A stretch of 52,218 nucleotides of DNA, taken from contig JAIOZY010000039.1 in NCBI GenBank assembly GCA_021740385.1, forward strand, positions 1-52,218. The letters are read 5' to 3'. Within the stretch, counting starts at the first letter, position 1. Each line of letters opens with the position of its first letter. The notes beneath the pieces were generated by a model. The model did not search any database and had not been told where the DNA came from. It was given only the letters and a program-made list of their open reading frames with translations. A program made the translations under genes and the position numbers. Shown here piece after piece: positions 1 to 9,174 of the stretch. This DNA comes from Prolixibacteraceae bacterium (lineage in GTDB: Bacteria; Bacteroidota; Bacteroidia; Bacteroidales; Prolixibacteraceae).

Positions 1-105
1 TCTGTAGCATGTTTTTTTTGTTTTTGTATTCACCCCTAATTTACTAAAATTTAGGGATTTAACAATGAATTCATGCTACTTTTTTTATATAAAATTAGCT
101 TAAAA

Positions 106-666
106 TCAATATTTTACACATCTGCGAAACATTAGTAAATTATACATGCTGTAAGCAGATACACCCAAACCAGAATTTGAAATTTCACAATTTCTGACAA
201 TATTATGATCGGCACCTTTGGAGAGTTCTATAGCAGCAAACGGGGCATCCCTGACAAAAAAACCTTCAAAAATGTTCCATTTACCTGTTATTTGTACTGC
301 CGGAATGCTTAATTCTTCGTATTGCTTTAATGATTTGTAAAAATCAAAATCATGCTTAACAGGACTGGGAGTACTTATCAATGGCTTGTTTCCATTCGCG
401 TAAGATTTATAAACAACCGGATTTCCTTTTACACCATTGCTTGCAATATTAAGAGCCTGATTCCATTCCGATCCACAGGCAAAATATATGGTGTCGCCCG
501 GCAGGAAATTACCTGCATTAACCGGATTTAGAGTCTGCCACGGGATGTTAGGACCTGTGCCAGGATTTGCATCATTTCCAAGCACACTGTTTACATAATA
601 AGACATGCTATAAGCCCTAAAAAAACAGGCAGCAAAAATGATGAAAAGAATAAAAATTTTATGCAT
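106..666 (-). CDS. Truncated right-handed beta-helix (pectate-lyase-like) secreted protein
   Basis: This is a 186-residue product with an N-terminal signal peptide (residues about 1-20). It is followed by the typical opening of secreted parallel beta-helix proteins: YYVNSVLGNDANPGTG, then PWQTL, then GDTIYFACG. Related proteins continue for several hundred residues through the helical coils. This one stops just after the first coils (ending RRCVKY), and the 105 bases beyond are AT-rich and non-coding in all frames. It is therefore probably a 3'-truncated remnant or the junction of a deletion. It is the last gene of the glycan locus, 115 bp after the GH10 gene. Family members include polysaccharide lyases and hydrolases, but no catalytic residues remain here to assign an activity. 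Confidence 0.6.
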   Translation of the reverse strand: MHKIFILFIIFAACFFRAYSMSYYVNSVLGNDANPGTGPNIPWQTLNPVNAGNFLPGDTIYFACGSEWNQALNIASNGVKGNPVVYKSYANGNKPLISTPSPVKHDFDFYKSLKQYEELSIPAVQITGKWNIFEGFFVRDAPFAAIELSKGADHNIVRNCEISNSGLGVSAYSMYNLLMFRRCVKY

Positions 667-781
667 GGATGTATTCCTTGATCAAATTGATTTTTTAATA
701 AACAATCATCTACTTATTGAAAAATATTTAATGCAGCGCCCCTCGTAATGTCCTCCTATTCAGGAAACAAACAGGCAACTA

Positions 782-2440
782 CTACATGTTATTCCATTTT
801 TCAATTAACTTTTTCAAGCGGAAATAACCTTCTTTTGGTTTACCATTTTCATCAACGATGCCCCCGTGAGGAACAAAAGCAGGATCAGTCATATCCCAGT
901 AAGTAACGGCCTCTATGTATAATTTGCTGTACAAAATATTGTAAACTGCTTCTATCCAGTCGGCCTGAATGGTTTCAGTAAATAGGTCGCCATGCCATTT
1001 GAAGCCAGCGCCGCCTTTTCCACCGCCCCACCAGTCTTTGCCCGGAATATTTTCAGAAGACGAAGGGATTTGCAATTCAGTAATGTGAATTGGTTTATTA
1101 AAGTGAGCAAATCGTTCCAGATCGCGTTCAAATTCCAACAGGTCACGGCCCGAGTGATAATACTGCAAACCAATGGCTTCGTATTCGCATCCGGCATCTT
1201 CCAGCATCTGCAAATAATCATAGGGTGATTGTTGCCAGGGTTTTGGATTTTTTCCCATATAATAGTCGGCCCAGGTACCGGTGCAATTTACAATCCTGAA
1301 ACAAGTAGGATCGGCTTCACGGGCAGCTTTTGCAGCTGCACATGACATATCAACTGCTTTCTCTTTGTTATAATCGGGAATAATGGCATCACCATATTGC
1401 GTATCGGGTTGAACGTGTGCTTCATTTACAACATCCCAAATATGAACACGGCTCCTGAATTGATGAATGGTGTGCTTAATATAATCGGTACAAATCTCTT
1501 TTACCCGCTCATATGGCTGGTTCTTCACCCAATCGGGCGTTGAATTAGGCACCAAAAAGATAAGCGGATGGCCTTTAGTAATAATTTGTGTGTTCTCCAT
1601 GGCATCGATGATCGAATTCACCCTTGAATAGTTAAACTGGCCTTCCGTACGCTGAATTCCGCCCATATAGTATGGAAGCGTGGCAAAATTGAACAGCGAC
1701 TCAAATTGCTTCGTGTAATCATCACCATAATTTTTGAACTGAAAAGCATTGCATCCGAAAAGGAAACCTTTGCGTTGTCCCCGCTCTGCGATAAGGTGTT
1801 TGGCCTTCTCTATTACAATCATTTCACCGGCATACAACGATTCACGTAACGATTCCATACACCATTTCGACATTTCTTTTTCATCTCCTTTAGCCTTCTT
1901 GCATTTTTTGAAAAATTGTTCAGCAGCTTTAAACCTTTCCTGAAACTCGTCAGAAGGTTTTACACCCATTTTACGGAGTTCACTAATTTTCTTTTTAATT
2001 GTTTCAAGGCGATCAGCAGCAAATTCATAATTAAGAAAGAGAAAATCTTTCTTAGCCAGAAACTCTGCTGTATACCCATCACCCCGGTTATCGGCATAAA
2101 GAAAAACCTCACCAAAACCGGGCACTTCTACTGGCAAACTAATTCTGAATGGAGTTTCGACAGGTAAAAAAGTAATTTCACCTTCCGAAAATTCGGGGTT
2201 GAGTTGAAAGGGTCTGTTAAGCAAATCGCAAATGTGGAAACGTTCCATTTTGCTAACTTCAAATGGTTTTCCCTCAGCATTCAACAGTTTGCATTTTATC
2301 ACTTTTGAATTTTTTGTTGTCTCTCCCGGGGCTGATGCAAATGCTGATTTCGAGAAAGGTAATGCAACATTAATCACAGTTAAGATCATAATGGCCAATG
2401 AGCCAAGCACCTGTTTTCTCATACAATTTTTATTTTCCAT
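782..2440 (-). CDS. Divergent secreted glycoside hydrolase family 10 protein
   Basis: This 552-residue protein has a signal peptide (about 1-36), an N-terminal region of about 200 residues with a beta-rich part and a charged helical part, and a C-terminal GH10 TIM barrel (about 225-550). The acid/base Glu340 lies in WDVVNEAH and the nucleophile Glu455 in IHITELQIP. Their spacing, and the conserved His291, Gln426 and late YWD motif, support GH10. Several residues that hold xylose in canonical xylanases are changed. The usual ENEMK motif reads PYYMG (256-260), the Trp-His after GHTLV reads Phe295-Leu296, and the His after LQ is Tyr428. Hydrolysis of a beta-glycoside with retention is likely, but xylan as substrate is doubtful. 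It is co-directional with the CehA-like gene upstream (54 bp gap). Met7 is an alternative start. Confidence 0.85.
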   Translation of the reverse strand: MENKNCMRKQVLGSLAIMILTVINVALPFSKSAFASAPGETTKNSKVIKCKLLNAEGKPFEVSKMERFHICDLLNRPFQLNPEFSEGEITFLPVETPFRISLPVEVPGFGEVFLYADNRGDGYTAEFLAKKDFLFLNYEFAADRLETIKKKISELRKMGVKPSDEFQERFKAAEQFFKKCKKAKGDEKEMSKWCMESLRESLYAGEMIVIEKAKHLIAERGQRKGFLFGCNAFQFKNYGDDYTKQFESLFNFATLPYYMGGIQRTEGQFNYSRVNSIIDAMENTQIITKGHPLIFLVPNSTPDWVKNQPYERVKEICTDYIKHTIHQFRSRVHIWDVVNEAHVQPDTQYGDAIIPDYNKEKAVDMSCAAAKAAREADPTCFRIVNCTGTWADYYMGKNPKPWQQSPYDYLQMLEDAGCEYEAIGLQYYHSGRDLLEFERDLERFAHFNKPIHITELQIPSSSENIPGKDWWGGGKGGAGFKWHGDLFTETIQADWIEAVYNILYSKLYIEAVTYWDMTDPAFVPHGGIVDENGKPKEGYFRLKKLIEKWNNM

Positions 2441-2494
2441 AATAGTTTATATTTTATTTACATTTAAATGATTGCGGTTTATTGAATAATTATG

Positions 2495-3877
2495 TTATGG
2501 TTGATCCGATAATCGAGCATCTTTAGCCACTTTTTGATAATATTTTTTTGCTTTGCGATACCGGCCTTGCACTACATCTAAATCGTGTGTAAAATATTGG
2601 TTCCATTCATTACCCGGTGAAGTTTTTTCAATCAGGTTGTCAATCCAGGCCACGAAATATTCGGCATCGCCGGCACTGGCCCTTACAGGTTTGTTGTTAA
2701 CAGTAATATAAACCGGCGCTGTATGGGTTTGATGACCGTTATCGTCCATGCGGCGTGCACAAATCCAACCACTTTCAGAAACCGTATGTTGTATTTTCAA
2801 AATAATTGGTTGTTGAGGCGAGGCTGTACTTTTCTGAGAAGCAATTACCTTTCCGTTGAAAACCAGTTCCAGTTTCCCGGTAAGCTCCTCAATGGCAGTC
2901 CATTCTACTTTAACATTAACCGAAGCTTTCTTCTTGAATTGAATCTCATCGCCTGGTTGATATTTGTTATTTACTTTCAGGTCGATAAACTCCTTGTGTC
3001 CATTTCGGGCTACTACTGTTTTCCCATCCCGTATTCCTTCCACCCATTTACGATAGGTAAAAGTTCCATCTACTTTTACATAGGTTAAAAGCGTGCCAAA
3101 TGGTTCAGCTGCATTACATGGATAATCGGTTCCTGCGCACAACCCAAGTCGAATACCACAATTGAGCAATTTGTAATAAGCATTGATGGTTGCATCTGCA
3201 CTATAATTGCCCCAGTTTGGAGAATTTGTTCCATATACATCTTCTGAAAAAAAGTCGGTTGTGCCCAGGGCTGCTTCTACCGGGTATTCAATGGGAATGC
3301 AGCAATTCAGTTCATTCTGAATGGTGTCGTTCAGGTATTCGGTATGACAAAAACCAACAATCCCGCCTTGTTCCCTTCCGTATTTTAGAATTTCATAGGG
3401 CGATTCGTCCCATATTTGGTGGGCTTCACTAAGTCCAAGCAAAACAATGTGGCCGCCAAGTGCTTTGTGCTCAAATGTAGTTCCAAACGGATCCCAATGC
3501 CACTCTGCGTCATAGTGAATGATACGCCCAGGTATTGAAAAAGGGCTATCTTCTCCGTTAACTTTCAACAGATCAATCTCACTTGGCTTTACTTCGGCAT
3601 TGCCCATATCGGCCAAAACAGAAATGACTGCTAAATCATTCACCTCCATCATTTCTACGAACTTGTCTTCAGGAAGGATTCCATCAACCGGGCCACCACA
3701 ATCACGGTGTATATGCATGTCGCCGGCATACCAGTTTGCCGGTTCAGGTTTTAGTCTTTCCGGGGACTCCCCCCCCTCCTTTTTTGATATTTGGGCTAAT
3801 GCAGAACCACTTACTAAACAGAATATCAATATTTCGAAAAGACTTATTACCAGTATTTTTTGCTTCATCGTGTTCAT
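2495..3877 (-). CDS. CehA/McbA-type PHP-domain metallohydrolase, secreted
   Basis: This 460-residue protein has a signal peptide ending near ALAQ (about 29). It is followed by the PHP signature YAGDMHIHRD (His55 and His57), further likely metal ligands at His122 and His179 (GFCHT), and Asp252 in AGTDYP. The C-terminal 170 residues look like a beta-sandwich followed by a short helical tail. The CehA/McbA family is known for metal-dependent phosphoesterase or esterase chemistry (the name comes from carbaryl hydrolases), and related proteins occur in glycan loci without a defined role. Here it lies between the GH30-like and GH10 genes with gaps of 11 and 54 bp, so it is probably co-transcribed. 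It may remove an ester or similar decoration from the glycan; this is inference from context. Confidence 0.75.
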   Translation of the reverse strand: MNTMKQKILVISLFEILIFCLVSGSALAQISKKEGGESPERLKPEPANWYAGDMHIHRDCGGPVDGILPEDKFVEMMEVNDLAVISVLADMGNAEVKPSEIDLLKVNGEDSPFSIPGRIIHYDAEWHWDPFGTTFEHKALGGHIVLLGLSEAHQIWDESPYEILKYGREQGGIVGFCHTEYLNDTIQNELNCCIPIEYPVEAALGTTDFFSEDVYGTNSPNWGNYSADATINAYYKLLNCGIRLGLCAGTDYPCNAAEPFGTLLTYVKVDGTFTYRKWVEGIRDGKTVVARNGHKEFIDLKVNNKYQPGDEIQFKKKASVNVKVEWTAIEELTGKLELVFNGKVIASQKSTASPQQPIILKIQHTVSESGWICARRMDDNGHQTHTAPVYITVNNKPVRASAGDAEYFVAWIDNLIEKTSPGNEWNQYFTHDLDVVQGRYRKAKKYYQKVAKDARLSDQP

Positions 3878-3888
3878 TATTCCTTTTG

Positions 3889-5316
3889 TTAATGAGTTAT
3901 TTCGCCCTCAATTCCTGTAATCGTGAAGATGCATTGGGCGGGTATCGTTGTTTTAAGTTTTTGATTTGTGACTTTCAAATCTCCGGCATCGAAAAGATTT
4001 TTTGTGCAATTGGTATAAAAAAGGTTCATTTCGTTAACATCTGGCAAGTTCTCTAATTCGAATACTGCATTTAAATCGGCGCTTCCATTATGAATTCCGG
4101 TGATGCTCAATCTTCCGGAATCTGAATCATTAAATGCAAGTACGGTTAAAGTACTATCATTTTGAACTACCTCTATTTGGTGTGCGCCGGAGGGAATAAA
4201 CCTGAAAACCTGTGCAAGTGCGTAAAAATGTTTCCTTGGCGAGTAAGTGCCCGATACCGCATCCAGTCCAAGTATTCCCCAATAGCTCATTGCGCGATGA
4301 TGCTCATAATAGCTATCGTATGCTTCCCAAATTAGTGCAGCCGAAGCTCCGTTTTTCAGAAAATCAAAAAGGTATTGAATACATTCACTTGCATAATCAT
4401 AATTATACACACCTGTTTGTCCATTGTCAAGCCCGTCCCGCCAGGCATTAAACTCTGTCATCCATAGCGGAATATGGGCATGGGGAGTTGACTTAAGAAA
4501 TGAATCAGCCGGAGCATAATACCCACCATAACTGTGCAGGCCAAAATATTCCGTTTGTTGCATTATCAGCGAATCTTTCATTAATTCTGGCAAGTATTGG
4601 TCAATTGCTGCATTCATATAAGCAACATCAGGCAACGTGAGTTTGATATGATCAAGACCTTCGGCTTTCATACGTGCCGACAACTTATGCAATACCCTGG
4701 CAAACTGTTCCGGTTCGGTATGCGGACCTTCGATTTCCTCTTTGTAAAGGTCGGTTTCATTGATGGGGCTATATAGTCCAAACTGCAGGTTTTTAACTTT
4801 TGCCGCATAATGCAAAAAGGAAAGGTGCAATTCCACAAATTCATCTTCCATTTCAGGAAAAATGACGATTCTGCCCATCCAATCGGGAATGCCCCCCATC
4901 ACACTGATAATCAAATTATCGGTAATGCCTTTTTTGTTCAGGTATTCAATTTCTCTCCAGGCCCGCTGAAACTTAGCTGTTTCATACATGTGGTTATAAA
5001 AGTCCCGGTTGAAATCAAACGGGTCATTGTTATCATTTTGTGTTTCCCAATCTTCTTCGGTTTCGACAACAAGACGCCAGATGGTCGCATTTAATGAATC
5101 GATTAACAAATCAATTGCAGGGATTAATTCGGTTTTACCCCACGATTCGGAATTGGCATTTACCCCAAAACCGTCGATTTGCTGAAATTTTTTAGCACCG
5201 TTAACCTGGATTATAACATCGGCTGAATCCTTGTCCAAAGAACAATTTCCAAGAAAGAAAAACAACACGCCTCCCAGCGGAATAAACTTCATCATTGCTC
5301 TTAAAAAATTCTTCAT
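3889..5316 (-). CDS. GH30-like clan A glycoside hydrolase, exported
   Basis: This 475-residue protein has an N-terminal hydrophobic export signal ending FFLGNC, which could be a lipoprotein signal although Asn before the Cys is unusual. The strand-one motif QQIDGFGVNAN is typical of GH30 and relatives. The clan GH-A catalytic pair is visible: acid/base Glu187 in SPINET and nucleophile Glu288 in LWMTEFNAW, 101 residues apart. After the barrel (about 45-370) comes a C-terminal beta domain (about 375-475) of the kind found in GH30 enzymes. It should be a retaining endo- or exo-beta-glycosidase acting in the periplasm or at the outer membrane. Subfamily and sugar specificity are not determinable by eye. 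It sits 33 bp after the six-hairpin gene and 11 bp before the PHP gene, in one operon. Confidence 0.75.
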   Translation of the reverse strand: MKNFLRAMMKFIPLGGVLFFFLGNCSLDKDSADVIIQVNGAKKFQQIDGFGVNANSESWGKTELIPAIDLLIDSLNATIWRLVVETEEDWETQNDNNDPFDFNRDFYNHMYETAKFQRAWREIEYLNKKGITDNLIISVMGGIPDWMGRIVIFPEMEDEFVELHLSFLHYAAKVKNLQFGLYSPINETDLYKEEIEGPHTEPEQFARVLHKLSARMKAEGLDHIKLTLPDVAYMNAAIDQYLPELMKDSLIMQQTEYFGLHSYGGYYAPADSFLKSTPHAHIPLWMTEFNAWRDGLDNGQTGVYNYDYASECIQYLFDFLKNGASAALIWEAYDSYYEHHRAMSYWGILGLDAVSGTYSPRKHFYALAQVFRFIPSGAHQIEVVQNDSTLTVLAFNDSDSGRLSITGIHNGSADLNAVFELENLPDVNEMNLFYTNCTKNLFDAGDLKVTNQKLKTTIPAQCIFTITGIEGEITH

Positions 5317-5349
5317 ATTATCTTTTTAAATGTTACTTAAAACCAATTT

Positions 5350-7017
5350 TTACTTAATGGCTACTACTCCGGCTTTGTTGTGTTTAATTGTTAACGCATA
5401 ATCTCCGTTTCCAAGATTTCTAAGAGAATAGCCTGTTTTATACGGTTTTTTACGCAAATCAATTTCATCACCATTAATTGTGATTGTTTGCGGTTTGAAA
5501 GCTACACGTAAATATTCTTCTCCATTATCACTGGTAGTGGTATATGCAATGCTTCTTTTGGCATACAAAACATTTTTTAATATTCCCTCGGAGTAAAGAA
5601 TATGATTTTCGCCGGGAGGGGCCCATTCCGGCACTCCGGCAAAAGCATGGTAAAACATTCGAGGACATTCGCCATAAGTATCGGACCACCAGCTGTGAAT
5701 CCAGTCGCCGGTAACCGGACTCTCAAAGGCCATCCCTTCATCATCGTTACAATAAGTCACCCAGTTCAGCGATCGAAAGGCTTTTTCCTTATAACTTTCA
5801 TCGCCCGAAACAGCGTACCAACGGGCACAAGCTGCCGCATAACGTGCTGTTTGATAATCCATTTTAAAAATGAATGAATCCTGTTCCCCAACAATGTTTG
5901 CGCCCCACATGGTAGATGGCTCATTTTCGGCGGTTCTGAAAACAAAATAATCTTCGGTCCATTTTATTAGTTTAGGTATATCTTTCTTCCATTTTGGGTC
6001 AAGTTCAGGAAAATCGAACAGTGCGAGCGTCATATTGCTGGCGCTCAGGTTACTTTTGTAGGTATTAATGTTCCAGTGAGTATCACTGTGCCCGTCTGTC
6101 CAGTAGCCGGTTTTCATCGGGTTCTTTAACAGAAAATCCTTTGCTTTTTTCCGGGCATTGGTGTATGCCTTTACATTACCAATATTATCCCTAATCAGTT
6201 TATCAAGCAGCATATAAGCGCCCGTCCAGTTTGCACCATAGCCAGACGTAATTTTTCCGGTGTCCATAACAACACGATAAGGCCAAACCGAAATATCAAC
6301 ATTTCCTTCACGTGCTTTAGCAGCAAGCACATTAGCAACATAAATGGCTGCAGAAAGATATTTCTCCTCACCGGAATATTTATACATCCTGAAATAGGCC
6401 AAGCCCATTTCTGCTGCGTGATCAACCTGTATCTCATGCTCAACAAGCACTCCTTCGTCAGTAAATCCTCTGAAAACTGTATCACCAGCATTTGTTGTTG
6501 TATATGGAAAGTTGGGCCAGGCAAAATCGTGTGAACTTGTTCCGTGTGCCATATAATAATCCATCATATCCCTGACAATAGACATCATACTGCTATCGCC
6601 GGTGTAGGCATAATATAAACGGGCATTCTCAAACCAGTTGGGTAATTTCTCGCCCACATCATTCATCCAACTATCTGGTTCAATTTTACCGTTATTGTTA
6701 ACAAAAGCACAGTAGAAATAGTACTGCGGATAGTATGAACGCGGCGCTGGCCCGGGTGAATTAGGCACTTTCGTTTTAATAAAATTCCAACGCAAATGCA
6801 AAAAATGATCGTAAGCATTTTCCTGTGGTTGATACCAGGGTAAGATTTTTTGCTGATCATCCAACACCAATGGATGTCCACAAAATGTATCCTGTTTTGT
6901 ATTTGACTGGGCAAAACCAGCATACGTAAGCAGCAGAAAAATAAACACCACACCCAGATATTTTCTATTATTTAAGTAATGTTTAACTCTGTTCATTCTT
7001 TGATAAATTTGATTCAT
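5350..7017 (-). CDS. Six-hairpin glycosidase-like (alpha/alpha)6 protein, secreted
   Basis: The start at 7017 (MNQIYQRMNR) is preferred because a longer reading from 7089 would overlap the upstream gene by 65 bases; 6996 (MNRVKHY) is also possible. The 555-residue product has a signal peptide whose hydrophobic core GVVFIFLLLTYAGFA precedes QSN. The mature part is rich in paired helices with repeated aromatic motifs (WFENARLYYAYTGD, AAEMGLAYFRMYKYSGEEKY, YQTARYAAACARWYAVSGDESY), the pattern of a six-hairpin toroid. A short beta-rich tail follows. Such toroids occur in hydrolases of uronosyl or mannosyl units, lyases and epimerases; I cannot assign a family. The gene is 7 bp after the GHL6-like gene, which indicates co-translation. 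Confidence 0.65.
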   Translation of the reverse strand: MNQIYQRMNRVKHYLNNRKYLGVVFIFLLLTYAGFAQSNTKQDTFCGHPLVLDDQQKILPWYQPQENAYDHFLHLRWNFIKTKVPNSPGPAPRSYYPQYYFYCAFVNNNGKIEPDSWMNDVGEKLPNWFENARLYYAYTGDSSMMSIVRDMMDYYMAHGTSSHDFAWPNFPYTTTNAGDTVFRGFTDEGVLVEHEIQVDHAAEMGLAYFRMYKYSGEEKYLSAAIYVANVLAAKAREGNVDISVWPYRVVMDTGKITSGYGANWTGAYMLLDKLIRDNIGNVKAYTNARKKAKDFLLKNPMKTGYWTDGHSDTHWNINTYKSNLSASNMTLALFDFPELDPKWKKDIPKLIKWTEDYFVFRTAENEPSTMWGANIVGEQDSFIFKMDYQTARYAAACARWYAVSGDESYKEKAFRSLNWVTYCNDDEGMAFESPVTGDWIHSWWSDTYGECPRMFYHAFAGVPEWAPPGENHILYSEGILKNVLYAKRSIAYTTTSDNGEEYLRVAFKPQTITINGDEIDLRKKPYKTGYSLRNLGNGDYALTIKHNKAGVVAIK

Positions 7018-7024
7018 GATAATT

Positions 7025-9097
7025 CTATTTATATTCGAATACAATTCCCGTATGCATGGTAAAAGCGGGAACATCAACAACAATTCCATCGTCTTTTTTA
7101 GTGAATTTCAGTTTCTTTTCGCCCGGAACCCGGTAAACATTTATGATCTGTTCAGGCACTGAGAAACCTACTTTCACTCCGGGCACAGGAAGAAAATCTT
7201 CAATTACCTGCACCTCGCCACGAAGTAATGCCGGTGAATAGAGCAAATGCGCAACATAGCGATTCTCCCTGGCCTGTTTCAATAAACTGACCCGGCCACT
7301 ACTGGGCAGGTTATCAACCACAAGCATTGGCGATGAATAAAGCAGATCGATAGCATTCTTCACCAGTTCGCGATGCAAACGAACGCCATGTGTATAGTAT
7401 AACTGGTCGAGATGATGGGCAAAAAAGATCACATTTCCGTTTCTGACCACCGCCGGATATTCAGAATCTTTCAGTTTGTAAGGCGTTTCACGATGGCTGG
7501 AATAGTGCTCATAAGTGCGGTTGAAATAAGGCTCACGGATGTAGGCCAAAGGCTCTCCTGTTGTGGGTTTTACCAGCAAGCCTGCTTCATAATTTAAAAA
7601 CGGGGAGCTAACAATATTTTTCCCGATATCTGTTTCAACAACCGTATAGTCAAAATCAAAATCACTTTCTTTATAATAACCGGCACCAACATTTAATATA
7701 AATTTTTGCTGTTTCATGTCCAAAGCGCCTTTTCCAAATACAATCAGTTTGCCACCGTTACTGACCCATTCATTGATCAATTCAGCCTGCTCAGCATTTA
7801 ATGAAGGTTGACTTGGAATAATCAGCAGTTCCAATTGATCCAAATTCCCTTCATTGGCAACGATGAAATCGTAATGCATTTCCAATAGCATGTTTACCAC
7901 ACCATGGTCGGCCTCATTATTAAGTGTTAGCCAAACGCCAAGTTTGGAAACAGGGATTCCTCCCGGGCCAAACTGTTCTATTTTTTCAACATACTCATAA
8001 GCCTTGCCAATGTTTCGATATGTTTCCAAATCCATTTCACCTGAAGGATGAAGTTGGTCGCCAAAATTGCATGATGCACCAAATGAGATCATGGCAGCTG
8101 CTTCATATTTAATGGCATCGGGATGTTTAAAACCTCCAAATTCGCCCCAGGCTTTGTGAAATTTGCCACTCATGGCAACCACCGGGGTACCTTGTCCCAA
8201 ATGGTATTTGGCTTCGAGCGGAAACTTGTCATATCCGCCCCAAGTAGTTGGCAAATCTTCCAACTCGGTGTGGGTATTCATGTCGTACAAACGTTCCGTA
8301 AAAATGGAATTAGGCGAAAGATGGGTTGCCGAATTGAAGAATACTGTGGCATTGGGATGGTATTTTGCAATGAGTTCACGCAAGTCTTTCATATGTGCTT
8401 TAAGCGCCAGGGCATGGCTTCGCTCAACAGCTTTCGGATCGTTGATGTCAACGCCTTCATTTTTCATTCTGGCTAAAGCAAATTCGTTGTAATTAACGGG
8501 AGAAATGTGATAAATGTCGAAAAAGAAGCCATCAAGTTCTTTGTAACGTATACAAATTTCCGCTACCTGTTTTTTAATCAATTCGTGATAAGGTGTTCCA
8601 ACACTGGCATCCAAACACTTCCAGGAATAAAAAGGACGGGGATCTGCAGGCTTTGCATTTTTTTCGATGTTAAAGCCCACAATATCACCTTCTTTATCTT
8701 TGATGCACCATTCGGGATGCTCTTCTGCGTCTTTCACACTCCAACCTACTGCAAAATAGAATGGGCATTTGACACCCATTTCGTGACAGGCTTCCATTTC
8801 AGCACCCAATAGATCGAAATTCAGATTGGGATGCATTGCGCCAATTTTTGTTGGGTAGTAACTCCAACCATGATGACCTTTGGCGAAAATGTTAATCTGT
8901 TTCAAATGCCCTAATTTAAGGGCTTCCTGGAACTGCTTTTTGTCGAATCGTTCGCCAATTTCCGGAATCAATTCGGAAGTATGAAAATCAAGATGAACCT
9001 GCCTGGTTGGTAAAGGTTGGTCTGTTGTCAATTGTGACTGGCCTGTCATGATACTGTTCATGCAAAATAGGATAAGTATTGTCAGTAGTAATTTCAT
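7025..9097 (-). CDS. GHL6-like putative glycosyl hydrolase with GH42-type trimerisation domain, secreted
   Basis: This 690-residue protein has a signal peptide (about 1-18). The N-terminal TIM barrel (about 30-380) carries motifs of the 'hypothetical glycosyl hydrolase 6' type: RQVHLDFHTSE, INIFAKGHHGWSYYP and LDGFFFDIYH. Asp194 in the last of these is a candidate catalytic residue. It is followed by a flavodoxin-like domain (about 410-590, LLIIPSQPSLNAEQAELINEW, then NGGKLIVFGKG) like the trimerisation domain of GH42 beta-galactosidases, and a C-terminal beta domain. The same architecture occurs in GH151 alpha-fucosidases, which suggests an alpha-glycosidase, but this is only architectural similarity. 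It lies mid-operon, 77 bp after the GH101/DUF5696-like gene and 7 bp before the six-hairpin gene. Confidence 0.7.
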   Translation of the reverse strand: MKLLLTILILFCMNSIMTGQSQLTTDQPLPTRQVHLDFHTSELIPEIGERFDKKQFQEALKLGHLKQINIFAKGHHGWSYYPTKIGAMHPNLNFDLLGAEMEACHEMGVKCPFYFAVGWSVKDAEEHPEWCIKDKEGDIVGFNIEKNAKPADPRPFYSWKCLDASVGTPYHELIKKQVAEICIRYKELDGFFFDIYHISPVNYNEFALARMKNEGVDINDPKAVERSHALALKAHMKDLRELIAKYHPNATVFFNSATHLSPNSIFTERLYDMNTHTELEDLPTTWGGYDKFPLEAKYHLGQGTPVVAMSGKFHKAWGEFGGFKHPDAIKYEAAAMISFGASCNFGDQLHPSGEMDLETYRNIGKAYEYVEKIEQFGPGGIPVSKLGVWLTLNNEADHGVVNMLLEMHYDFIVANEGNLDQLELLIIPSQPSLNAEQAELINEWVSNGGKLIVFGKGALDMKQQKFILNVGAGYYKESDFDFDYTVVETDIGKNIVSSPFLNYEAGLLVKPTTGEPLAYIREPYFNRTYEHYSSHRETPYKLKDSEYPAVVRNGNVIFFAHHLDQLYYTHGVRLHRELVKNAIDLLYSSPMLVVDNLPSSGRVSLLKQARENRYVAHLLYSPALLRGEVQVIEDFLPVPGVKVGFSVPEQIINVYRVPGEKKLKFTKKDDGIVVDVPAFTMHTGIVFEYK

Positions 9098-9174
9098 CTC
9101 TTTGTTTGTTAAGATTACACGAATTTTACTTCTAATTTTTATGTTTTTCCTTTATTCTTTTCAAGTTCCGAATT

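Noticed and set aside
952-1221. Open frames of 60-130 codons overlapping the GH10 gene on both strands
   Set aside because: They lie wholly inside a well-supported gene, have low-complexity or Cys/Phe-rich compositions, and no family features.
782-2440. Annotating the GH10 protein as endo-1,4-beta-xylanase
   Set aside because: The catalytic residues fit GH10, but several sugar-contacting residues are replaced, so the specificity is left open.
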